A DNA stretch of 64,000 nt from a virus: IMG/VR virus record IMGVR_UViG_3300008267_010368, positions 78,669 to 142,668 of that record. One strand, given 5' to 3'. Made by a program: the position numbers and the translations under genes. Below, piece by piece: positions 1 through 7,025 of this stretch. Positions within the stretch are counted from its first letter, which is position 1. Every line of letters starts with the position of its first letter. The notes under the pieces are model-generated. The model had not been told where the DNA came from, made no database searches, and saw only the letters and a program-made list of their open reading frames with translations.

Positions 1-946
1 TTCTTAAAGTTGCAATAACTAAATCATCCCAACCTGAATACGGTGTACCTGAATATGTTGTACCTGAAATAATACAATAACCTGAATAAGAACCAACACC
101 GATAGAATTGATTGCTCCTAAAGTAGTACCAAAACCATAACCATCGTAAGAACCAACACTTGCAACTTGTGAATAGTCAAATAATGCGTAGTACCAAGGA
201 TCGTTTGTTGTTGCTGATAAATTTGCTTGAGATAATAATACATTACTTACACCAAAAGTTTCTGAATACGCACTTAATCCTGCACCAATTGTTGCACCTG
301 TAACAGAGTTAAAAGTCGCATCACTTACTGTACCCCAAAATAATGCGGTTGTACCTGATTGAGCATTTAAAGATGCGGTTGATTGGTAAACGATTTCGTT
401 TGCAATAAACGATTGGAAATTAGCATTCAAAGAAGATGTACCCCCGTTGAATGTAGTGTATGGATTGTAAAAATCTGATGAAATAAGAGATGGTAATGTA
501 CCTGTAATAACAACGTTAGAACTTCCGCCTGTAGTTCCAGTAAAGTTAACGATTTGTACACCTGATGTATTTGCAGATAAACCAATAGTTCCTGGATCAA
601 CATTACCAATAGTTGTAATTGACCAAGACGGTCCAGCGTCATAACCTGACAAACCTAAAACTCTTGTAACAAATAATTGATTTGATTGTTGCAAATACGC
701 TTTTGCAATATAAGATGTTTCGTATTTAGGTATTTGTGTGTTTGTGAATTTTTCAGGACTTGTTCCACCGAAATATACTTGATATTCGTCGAAATTAGTT
801 ATGAAAATAGGTTCGAAGGCTGGACCCTGTAAGGTTTCACCAACAATCCCCAATGTAGTTACCCCCACACTTTGGGCAACAAAAGTTAAATCTCTTTCTG
901 AAGTATAAACTCCAGGCGAAACGAATACTTTGTTTGTAGATGCCAT
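1..946 (-). CDS. Contractile tail sheath protein, N-terminal part (T4 gp18 family), runs off the left edge
   Basis: The frame is open from the ATG at 944-946 to the window edge, giving about 314 residues of the N-terminal part. The protein begins MASTNKVFVSPGVYTSERDL, and the following VGVTTLGIVGETLQGPAF and FDEYQVYFG are characteristic of the N-terminal domain of phage tail sheath proteins. The sheath polymerises around the tail tube and contracts to drive DNA injection. The Ser/Thr/Gly-rich stretch after residue 120 fits the surface domain. Its neighbours are the gp15-like and neck proteins, the usual tail/neck setting. A TATTTATA late-promoter-like box lies 32 bases upstream. The C-terminal polymerisation domain is outside the window. 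Confidence 0.9.
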   Translation of the reverse strand, partial: MASTNKVFVSPGVYTSERDLTFVAQSVGVTTLGIVGETLQGPAFEPIFITNFDEYQVYFGGTSPEKFTNTQIPKYETSYIAKAYLQQSNQLFVTRVLGLSGYDAGPSWSITTIGNVDPGTIGLSANTSGVQIVNFTGTTGGSSNVVITGTLPSLISSDFYNPYTTFNGGTSSLNANFQSFIANEIVYQSTASLNAQSGTTALFWGTVSDATFNSVTGATIGAGLSAYSETFGVSNVLLSQANLSATTNDPWYYALFDYSQVASVGSYDGYGFGTTLGAINSIGVGSYSGYCIISGTTYSGTPYSGWDDLVIATLR

Positions 947-978
947 TTTTAAAATTTATATATAGATTTATTTTACTA

Positions 979-986
979 TATAAATA
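979..986 (-). promoter_or_regulatory. Late-promoter-like box upstream of tail sheath gene
   Basis: TATTTATA on the coding (minus) strand, 32 bases before the sheath start. The same box sits before many first-in-unit structural genes here. The spacing is longer than the usual 11-15 bases. Confidence 0.4.
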
Positions 987-1083
987 TGTTCAAAATCTGT
1001 AAAAAACTTTGTTGATTATTTTATTAGGACATATAGTATGAAAAAATTCTACCTTTTTTCTACCTTAAAAAATATTTATTAAT

Positions 1084-1233
1084 ATGAAAAAAATTAAAAA
1101 TATAAAGATTTCAGAAGAAAGTCATTTTATGTTAAAAAAATACTGCGAAGCAAAAGGATTAAAAATTCACAAATTTATAGAAAGTCTTATAAGAAAAACT
1201 TGTGAAAAACCAAAAGACTTGTATGGTGAATAA
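1084..1233 (+). CDS. Small ribbon-helix-helix-like protein
   Basis: A 49-residue ORF, ATG at 1084 and TAA at 1231-1233, abutting without a gap the stop codon of the convergent gene that ends at 1234. The layout matches an Arc/CopG/MetJ ribbon-helix-helix DNA-binding unit: a short basic strand (IKNIKIS), helix (EESHFMLKKYCEAKG), a turn, and a second helix (HKFIESLIRKTCE). Such proteins act as dimeric repressors. It lies alone on the plus strand between minus-strand tail genes, with TATTTATT 3 bases before its ATG. I infer a small regulator. Because it is short, chance coding cannot be excluded, but the fit to the fold is good. Confidence 0.6.
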   Translation: MKKIKNIKISEESHFMLKKYCEAKGLKIHKFIESLIRKTCEKPKDLYGE

Positions 1234-2463
1234 TTAAATAAGTGACACTTTAGTTTTAATAATCGAAACTTCAGATGGGTTATTTTTGTAAGCAATTATT
1301 TTTAAGGTATCACCACTACTAATTTGTATCACAGGAACATTATCTCCAATATAATTGTTGTTTATATACACAGAATAACTTGAAGCACAAGACACCCCTT
1401 CAGTAATTGTTCCACCCGATGAAACCGTGAATGTTGGTGCTGTTGCTGATTTTACACATATAGTATTAGTATCACCTGAATTGGTTGGGACTGTAGTGAT
1501 AACACCTGAACAATCAGTGTACGTTAGGGTGTTATTTGTTATTGAAGAATATGTTACTGAATAACAGTTATCTAAATTCACGATACTATCAACAACAATA
1601 TCAGCATCATATCTAAAAACTTCAGTAAGTTGTGTGTTCCCTGTTACGAATGTAAAATCTAAATCGAAGTTTGTTGGATTTGACGGTTCAATTACTGCAC
1701 GTTTTTTTCTATTGTTTGTTGTAAATTCAAACAACGTTAGTTGCCTTGAAATTGCTGGTGTAACTTCAAATTCTTCTTCATCAATTAAAAGTCCCATCAT
1801 CAAAATCTTATAACTTGCAATATAATATTTCCTTTTTTCTAATTCTTTAGCAGATTCATCACTAACATCTTCTAACGTTAATGGAATATAATGTCCTTTT
1901 ATTTGTGTGTAAGCTTGTTTAGATGTGAAAGTCCTCATCAAAATTTTGTTGAACTCATTGACTTCACGCATTCTATTACAAAATAATTTAACCGTAAAGG
2001 TTAAGTCCACAGGGATTGGTTGTGGTATTTTATAAACATCAGCACCTTTTCTTTGTCCGTCCCAAGTGGGTACTGTATAATAAAAAAATTGTCGTCTTTC
2101 AGGTATGTTTGCTCTACCCGCATTATTTGTACCGTACTTTACTTCGGGAGCCCTTAATGTTGTGATAAAAGGTAACGTTATGTTTTTATCTAAATCTTGA
2201 AAATCCCAAGTTTGTGTAAATTGTGCCCAACTTTGGTTGGTAATGATTCTATCTATTGTTGGGACTTTTTTTTTGTCAACCACAAGCTCAAGTTTATCTT
2301 TAACAAAATCTAACATTCCTTTATCCAAGTCGGCATGTAAAACCCCTTTTGGAAGATAAGTCCCATCTTTTGTTATGTCTTGAAGTAATTCTTCCCTACG
2401 TTCCTTACCAGTTTTGGTAGGAATCAAAGGTAAAGTTTTTTTTATTTTTTTTGGTAAAGCCAT
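1234..2463 (-). CDS. Probable tail sheath stabiliser/completion protein (T4 gp15-like) with C-terminal Cys-containing extension
   Basis: 409 residues. The core, about residues 80-270, has the layout of T4 gp15: a region ending in PQPIPVDLTFTVKLF, a helix with NRMREVNEFNKILMRTF, then KYYIASYKILMMGLLID and a closing strand segment SRQLTLFEF. gp15 caps the top of the sheath and tube and joins the tail to the neck. It sits directly between the sheath gene and a neck-region gene, consistent with that job. Residues about 290-409 are an added Thr/Ser/Cys-rich domain (CYSVTYSSITNNTLTYTDC and onward) that T4 gp15 lacks and that resembles the cysteine modules of other virion proteins here. The identification rests on pattern and position only. 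Confidence 0.5.
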   Translation of the reverse strand: MALPKKIKKTLPLIPTKTGKERREELLQDITKDGTYLPKGVLHADLDKGMLDFVKDKLELVVDKKKVPTIDRIITNQSWAQFTQTWDFQDLDKNITLPFITTLRAPEVKYGTNNAGRANIPERRQFFYYTVPTWDGQRKGADVYKIPQPIPVDLTFTVKLFCNRMREVNEFNKILMRTFTSKQAYTQIKGHYIPLTLEDVSDESAKELEKRKYYIASYKILMMGLLIDEEEFEVTPAISRQLTLFEFTTNNRKKRAVIEPSNPTNFDLDFTFVTGNTQLTEVFRYDADIVVDSIVNLDNCYSVTYSSITNNTLTYTDCSGVITTVPTNSGDTNTICVKSATAPTFTVSSGGTITEGVSCASSYSVYINNNYIGDNVPVIQISSGDTLKIIAYKNNPSEVSIIKTKVSLI

Positions 2464-2465
2464 TA

Positions 2466-2981
2466 TTATAATCCTTTGAATTCATTTGTGTTAACAGGTG
2501 ATGCCGTGATTGTTCTATAAAATCTTTTGTATCCACCATATGTGTGCTTATTATCACCAAACACCCTTCCGTCATTTACAACAGAATAAAATCTTACAAA
2601 ATCTTCCGTTTCGTAATAACCAATATAATCACCAAATGATATTTCTATGTTCATGTCATCTAAATAACTTTGGTAAACACTGACTGTCAAATTACCTGGT
2701 TCTGATTGAGCAAGTTTAGAAGTACCCAAGTCGACATTAGTTGGTGCTTCTATTTTTACTAATCCTTTAAATTCGACAGGTGGTAAAAATTGTATACCGT
2801 CTTCCGTTGTTTCACCATAAACATCATCTTTATCTGTTTTTTGTCTATCAACCCTATACAACACAAGTGTAAAATTCATATCACCATGCAACCATTCAGA
2901 ACCCATTTCAATATCCAAATTGAAATCTTCTTCTGAAAAAAATTTATTTAATCTTGTAATTGGAACTTTATTTTGTGCCAT
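2466..2981 (-). CDS. Neck-region virion protein, possibly T4 gp14-like
   Basis: 171 residues, 2 bases upstream of the gp15-like gene and co-directional with it. It is beta-rich in the C-terminal half (SFGDYIGYYETEDFVRFYSV), with a GDYIGYY segment that loosely recalls the GDLIYFP segment of gp14 neck proteins. Its place between a gp15-like gene and, across the strand switch, a gp13-like gene supports a head-to-tail connector role. I do not recognise a decisive motif. A TATAAATA (TATTTATA on the coding strand) lies only 3 bases before the ATG, so the start could instead be further in. Confidence 0.4.
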   Translation of the reverse strand: MAQNKVPITRLNKFFSEEDFNLDIEMGSEWLHGDMNFTLVLYRVDRQKTDKDDVYGETTEDGIQFLPPVEFKGLVKIEAPTNVDLGTSKLAQSEPGNLTVSVYQSYLDDMNIEISFGDYIGYYETEDFVRFYSVVNDGRVFGDNKHTYGGYKRFYRTITASPVNTNEFKGL

Positions 2982-2984
2982 ATC

Positions 2985-2992
2985 TATAAATA
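2985..2992 (-). promoter_or_regulatory. Late-promoter-like box before neck protein gene
   Basis: AGTATTTATA on the minus strand, 3 bases before the annotated start of the 2466-2981 gene. It shares the AG prefix with the boxes at 23801 and 49373. Confidence 0.4.
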
Positions 2993-3026
2993 CTTTAATT
3001 GATTATTTATTAGAATTTACTATTTT

Positions 3027-3034
3027 TATTTATA
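3027..3034 (+). promoter_or_regulatory. Late-promoter-like box before SNF2 helicase
   Basis: TATTTATA 5 bases before the preferred ATG at 3040. The spacing is short, so this may be a chance match in an AT-rich leader. Confidence 0.3.
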
Positions 3035-3039
3035 GTGCA

Positions 3040-4803
3040 ATGGAAGAATTAGTATCATCTACACCAGAAAAAAAATCATTAGAAATATTAGAAGACTATA
3101 ATGGGTCTAATAATTTTATATTGAATCTTAAGAACAAAAAACTAAATAGTAAGTCTTTTACTCCCACAAGAAGTCAAGCTGAGTATATTATCAACTATCA
3201 AAATACAACCCCGAAAGTTGCAAAAAAATGGGTTAAGTTAGATTCTTATTTTGGAAAAAAACTTAAAGAAGATAAAATGTATACAAAAGAACCAACAGAA
3301 ATATATGTTGAAAAATTGTTGGTAGAAAAAGACAAATCATATCATATTTGGGGAAAAATTTGGAGTGGTGAAACTATTCATGATTTTTGGTTACCAAAGT
3401 CGGCATTAATAAAAGACAATGAAGTTAAAAACGTTGTTGTCGATTACGGAAAGTATAACCATAGACTTCCAATGGAACACCAAAAAGAAGCCATTCAAAA
3501 ATTGGTAGGTAACAAAAAGTTTATTTTGGCAGATGACATGGGACTTGGTAAAACAACATCAACAATTATATCTGCTCTTGAATCAGGAGCAAAGAAAATT
3601 TTAATTATTTGTCCCGCATCACTTAAAATAAATTGGCAAAGAGAAATAGAAAATTATTCAGATAGAAGTGTATATATTTCAGAAGGAAAAAAATTTTCAA
3701 CTGAATCTGATTTTGTGATTATTAACTACGACATTTTAAAAAACTTTCACGATCCGAAAAAGAAAGATGAATCAGTGATTTTAAATACTAAGTTTGATTT
3801 GGTAATAATGGATGAAGCTCACATGATTTCGAATCCACAAGCTCAAAGAACAAAAATAGTCAATGACTTGTGTGACAAACTAGATAGGGTTTGGCTTTTA
3901 ACAGGAACACCAATGACATCAAGACCGATGAACTATTATAATTTATTAAAACTTGTTGAAAGTCCTGTTGCTGCAAATTGGATGGCATATGCTAAAAGGT
4001 ATTGTAACGGATATCAATTTAGTGTGGGTAATAGAAAAGTTTGGAACGTAACGGGAGCATCTAATCTTGATGAATTAAGGGAACGAACACAAACACATAT
4101 CTTAAGAAGACTAAAAGAAGATGTTTTAGATTTACCCGATAAAATTATTACACCCGTTTATTTAAGATTAAAATCAAAAGAATATGAAGAATTGATGGGC
4201 GAATATTATAATTGGTATGATGGTAACTCCGAAGAATCTTCGTCACTTACAATTCAGTTTGGTAAATTAATGAAAGTAAGAAAAGTGTTGGCTGAAGAAA
4301 AAATTAAAAACACCATAGAACTTGCAGAAAACATTATTGAACAAGGAAAAAAAGTAATTATATTTACGAATTTTACAGATACGTTACGAACTATATATGA
4401 ACACTTCGGAAAAGAAGCTGTTTATTTAGATGGTTCATGTTCAAAACCACATAGACAAAAGGCAGTTGACGACTTTCAAGAAAACGATAAAATAAAAGTA
4501 TTTGTTGGTAACTTGAAAGCTGCGGGAGTTGGTATCACATTGACTTCCGCTGAAGCAGTAATCATGAATGATTTATCATTTGTTCCTGCTGAACACGCAC
4601 AAGCTGAAGATAGATCACATAGAATCGGACAAAAAAAGTCAACTTCGGTTTATTATCCCCTATTTGAAAACACTATAGAAGGTGTAATATATGATATACT
4701 TAATAGAAAGAAAAAAATCATTTCAACCGTAATGGGTGATGATATGTTAGATGATGCGTCAACAATAGAAGAAATGTTAAATATGATTTCGTATAGTAGG
4801 TGA
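3040..4803 (+). CDS. SNF2/DEAD-like superfamily 2 helicase
   Basis: 587 residues from the ATG at 3040. The same frame is open upstream, with an ATG at 2920, but that would put about 40 codons antisense inside the neighbouring neck gene, so I reject it. Helicase motifs in order: Walker A DDMGLGKTTS (about 165-175), Ia ILIICPASLKINW, II MDEAH (about 256), III LLTGTPM (about 287), and C-terminal motifs V-VI ending AEDRSHRIGQ (about 525). The LTGTP and HRIGQ signatures mark the SNF2 group, like SMARCAL1-type annealing helicases and phage SNF2 proteins. The likely role is remodelling or annealing DNA in replication or recombination. It overlaps the next gene's possible GTG start by 4 bases. Confidence 0.88.
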   Translation: MEELVSSTPEKKSLEILEDYNGSNNFILNLKNKKLNSKSFTPTRSQAEYIINYQNTTPKVAKKWVKLDSYFGKKLKEDKMYTKEPTEIYVEKLLVEKDKSYHIWGKIWSGETIHDFWLPKSALIKDNEVKNVVVDYGKYNHRLPMEHQKEAIQKLVGNKKFILADDMGLGKTTSTIISALESGAKKILIICPASLKINWQREIENYSDRSVYISEGKKFSTESDFVIINYDILKNFHDPKKKDESVILNTKFDLVIMDEAHMISNPQAQRTKIVNDLCDKLDRVWLLTGTPMTSRPMNYYNLLKLVESPVAANWMAYAKRYCNGYQFSVGNRKVWNVTGASNLDELRERTQTHILRRLKEDVLDLPDKIITPVYLRLKSKEYEELMGEYYNWYDGNSEESSSLTIQFGKLMKVRKVLAEEKIKNTIELAENIIEQGKKVIIFTNFTDTLRTIYEHFGKEAVYLDGSCSKPHRQKAVDDFQENDKIKVFVGNLKAAGVGITLTSAEAVIMNDLSFVPAEHAQAEDRSHRIGQKKSTSVYYPLFENTIEGVIYDILNRKKKIISTVMGDDMLDDASTIEEMLNMISYSR

Positions 4804-4814
4804 TATTTATTTAT

Positions 4815-5528
4815 ATGCTATTAAAAAGTTTACATAAAAAAATAGATATCATTGAATCTAAACTTGACGTTGTTTCACCAAAAAAACAAGATATCATTTC
4901 TGAAATCAAAAAAATAAGTATAGACAAACTTCCATACGAATACGATTCACTTGAAAGTTTTATTGATGCAGAAACAATGAAAACACATTATAGTAAACAC
5001 TATAAAGGTTATGTTGATAAGTTGAATGTTGAACTTGAAAAAGTTAAAGGTAAAGATTTAGATTTAGAACAAATCATTAAAAGTATATCCAAATTTAATG
5101 ACAAAGTAAAAAACAATGGAGGTGGAGCATTTAATCATGCTTTATTTTGGAAAATGTTATCACCAAAAAAACAAAAATTTGAAGGACCGATTAAAGAAAA
5201 AATTGAAAAAACTTTTGGTTCATTTGACAATTTTAAAGAAGAATTTGAAGAATCAGCAAAAAATAGGTTTGGTTCAGGTTGGGTATGGTTAATTTTGAAA
5301 GATAATGGTAGATTAAAAATAGTAACAACTGCAAATCAAGACAACCCACTAATGAATACGGAAAAAGAAAGAGGTTATCCAATATTAGGCTTAGATGTTT
5401 GGGAACACGCATATTATTTAAAATACAAAAATCAAAGGGATAAATACACTTCCAATTTTTGGAAAGTTGTAAATTGGGGATTTATCAATGATTTGTATAC
5501 CACCCAAATTAAAAGAAACAAGTATTGA
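4815..5528 (+). CDS. Superoxide dismutase, Mn-type (Fe/Mn SOD family)
   Basis: 237 residues from the ATG at 4815; a GTG at 4800 overlapping the previous stop is the alternative. It converts superoxide to oxygen and hydrogen peroxide. All four metal ligands are present: His58 (in THYSKHY), His108 (FNHALFW), Asp194 and His198 (LDVWEHAYY), with the gateway Tyr66. Gly104 and Gln175 (TTANQDNPLM) match the Mn-type arrangement rather than the Fe-type Gln/Ala pair, so manganese use is predicted. About 38 extra N-terminal residues, polar and possibly helical, precede the SOD fold; no signal peptide is evident, so it probably acts in the cytoplasm. It lies between a helicase and a neck gene, likely protecting the infected cell from oxidative damage. 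Confidence 0.93.
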   Translation: MLLKSLHKKIDIIESKLDVVSPKKQDIISEIKKISIDKLPYEYDSLESFIDAETMKTHYSKHYKGYVDKLNVELEKVKGKDLDLEQIIKSISKFNDKVKNNGGGAFNHALFWKMLSPKKQKFEGPIKEKIEKTFGSFDNFKEEFEESAKNRFGSGWVWLILKDNGRLKIVTTANQDNPLMNTEKERGYPILGLDVWEHAYYLKYKNQRDKYTSNFWKVVNWGFINDLYTTQIKRNKY

Positions 5529-5547
5529 ATATTTTGATTTAGCAAAA

Positions 5548-5555
5548 TATTTATA
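5548..5555 (+). promoter_or_regulatory. Late-promoter-like box before gp13-like gene
   Basis: TATTTATA, 11 bases before the ATG at 5567, in the 39-base gap after the SOD gene. It is one of the best-spaced copies of the box. Confidence 0.55.
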
Positions 5556-5566
5556 CAAAAAAGTCT

Positions 5567-6685
5567 ATGACAACTACCATAATTACAGAACCAGAAAGAA
5601 GTAAACTTTACAAAAGAATTAAAAATCTTTTGGGTGCACCATTACGTTCAGTAGAACTTGAAGACGAAATGATGGATTCACTTCTTGAACTTTCCATACA
5701 AGATTATGCACAACACGTTAATGATTGGCTTATTGAAAGTCAATGGTCATCATTATATGGTTTAAATTTGGATGAACAATCTGTAACAAGGGCTTTTACT
5801 ACAAGAAGTATGGATTGGGAAACCCAATACACTTACGCATATTCAAAGATAGTTGGACTTCAAGCTGGTGGTGATTCTGTATTAGAAAAAGATTATATTG
5901 ATTTAATACCAGGTCAACAAATATATGAAATACCTGCAGGAAGGGAACTTAATGAACTATTATGGTTCGCAAGACCTGAACTTGACGCAGCATATTTTGA
6001 TCCGTTTATGGGTGGTTTTGGTGGTTTTGGTGGTATTGGACTTGGTGGTGGTGCCGGTTTTTCACAAATGGGAACTACTGGTAATTATTTTATCACACCA
6101 GCATTTGACATTCTTTTAAGAATGGCAGACATTCAAATGAAAAGAAGAATCATAACAGGTGATTTAACATATAGGGTAACAGCACTTCCTGAAGGAAAAA
6201 AAGCAATACACTTAATGAATGTACCTGGAGGAAAGTTTGATTTTGGAAACATTCAAAGAAATCAATATCGTGTATGGTATTGGTATTACGATACTTTCGA
6301 TAGGGAGGATTGTTTGAAGAAAAATCCCGACATCGTAAGATTACCATCAGATGTTCCAATAGATGAAATATCTTGGGACGAATTAAATTCACCTGCTAAG
6401 ACATGGGTAAGACGATGGTTTACCGCATATTGTAAAGAAACATTGGCAAGAGTAAGAGGTAAGTATAGCGGTAACTTAAAGACTCCGGATTCAGAACTTA
6501 CCTTAGAATACACTTCACTTCAAACGGAAGCAAAAGATGAAAAAACAATATTGTGGGAAGAACTAAAATTAAGACTTGAAAGATTAAGACCTGAAAAACA
6601 ATGGGAAATTAAAGGGTTACAAGCGGAAAATATGAACAAGGCTTTAAAGTTCAGAGCGTTTACAAGTCCTTATAATGTTATTTAA
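5567..6685 (+). CDS. Neck protein, T4 gp13 family (head-tail connector)
   Basis: 372 residues. The N-terminal region is helical (YKRIKNLLGAPLRSVELEDE), as in connector proteins, followed by QIYEIPAG and a Gly/Phe-rich loop at about 145-170 (FMGGFGGFGGIGLGGGAG). The C-terminal part carries the gp13 hallmark: WVRRWFTAYCKETLARVRGK followed by YSGNLKTPDSELTL and a helical tail about LEELKLRLERL. gp13 joins the completed head to the tail through gp14. The gene has been separated from the other neck/tail genes by a helicase and an SOD on the opposite strand. The glycine-rich loop is an unusual insertion. Confidence 0.75.
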   Translation: MTTTIITEPERSKLYKRIKNLLGAPLRSVELEDEMMDSLLELSIQDYAQHVNDWLIESQWSSLYGLNLDEQSVTRAFTTRSMDWETQYTYAYSKIVGLQAGGDSVLEKDYIDLIPGQQIYEIPAGRELNELLWFARPELDAAYFDPFMGGFGGFGGIGLGGGAGFSQMGTTGNYFITPAFDILLRMADIQMKRRIITGDLTYRVTALPEGKKAIHLMNVPGGKFDFGNIQRNQYRVWYWYYDTFDREDCLKKNPDIVRLPSDVPIDEISWDELNSPAKTWVRRWFTAYCKETLARVRGKYSGNLKTPDSELTLEYTSLQTEAKDEKTILWEELKLRLERLRPEKQWEIKGLQAENMNKALKFRAFTSPYNVI

Positions 6686-6692
6686 AAACTTT

Positions 6693-7025
6693 ATGGCAAT
6701 ATTCAAATCAACACCTATTACAAGAACTGTAAACGGAAAAGAAACTTTATCTTCTGAATCTGTAATTGTAAGTAATAGTCAATATGATACTAATGGTGAA
6801 AAATTCATAGTAGTAAAAGGTATTTCAGAATGTAACCTTTATTTGGATTCTAAAACATCTGACCACGTTATCGTAAAAGCACTTACGGTAATTAACATCA
6901 CAAGTGACAAAAAAATAGATGAAGAGTTTGACATCATAGAACTTAATAAAGGAGCATGTGTAGAATTCAAACTAATTGGTGATTTTTGGTACATACTAAG
7001 TAGTGATGGTTTGAAAATGGATTAA
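6693..7025 (+). CDS. Small beta-rich protein of unknown function
   Basis: 110 residues from the ATG at 6693 (MAIFKSTPITRT). An in-frame ATG at 6675 overlaps the end of the gp13-like gene and is less likely. It is rich in alternating hydrophobic residues (KFIVVKGISECNLYLDSK, ending FWYILSSDGLK), suggesting a small beta-sandwich, perhaps a virion decoration or head protein given its neighbour. I do not recognise a family. Its TAA stop overlaps the stop of the convergent DNA polymerase gene by sharing the bases TTAA at 7022-7025. Confidence 0.6.
   Translation: MAIFKSTPITRTVNGKETLSSESVIVSNSQYDTNGEKFIVVKGISECNLYLDSKTSDHVIVKALTVINITSDKKIDEEFDIIELNKGACVEFKLIGDFWYILSSDGLKMD

Noticed and set aside
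2920-3039. In-frame upstream extension of the SNF2 helicase starting at 2920
   Set aside because: It runs antisense within the neck protein gene and encodes a hydrophobic stretch unrelated to helicases; the ATG at 3040 fits better.
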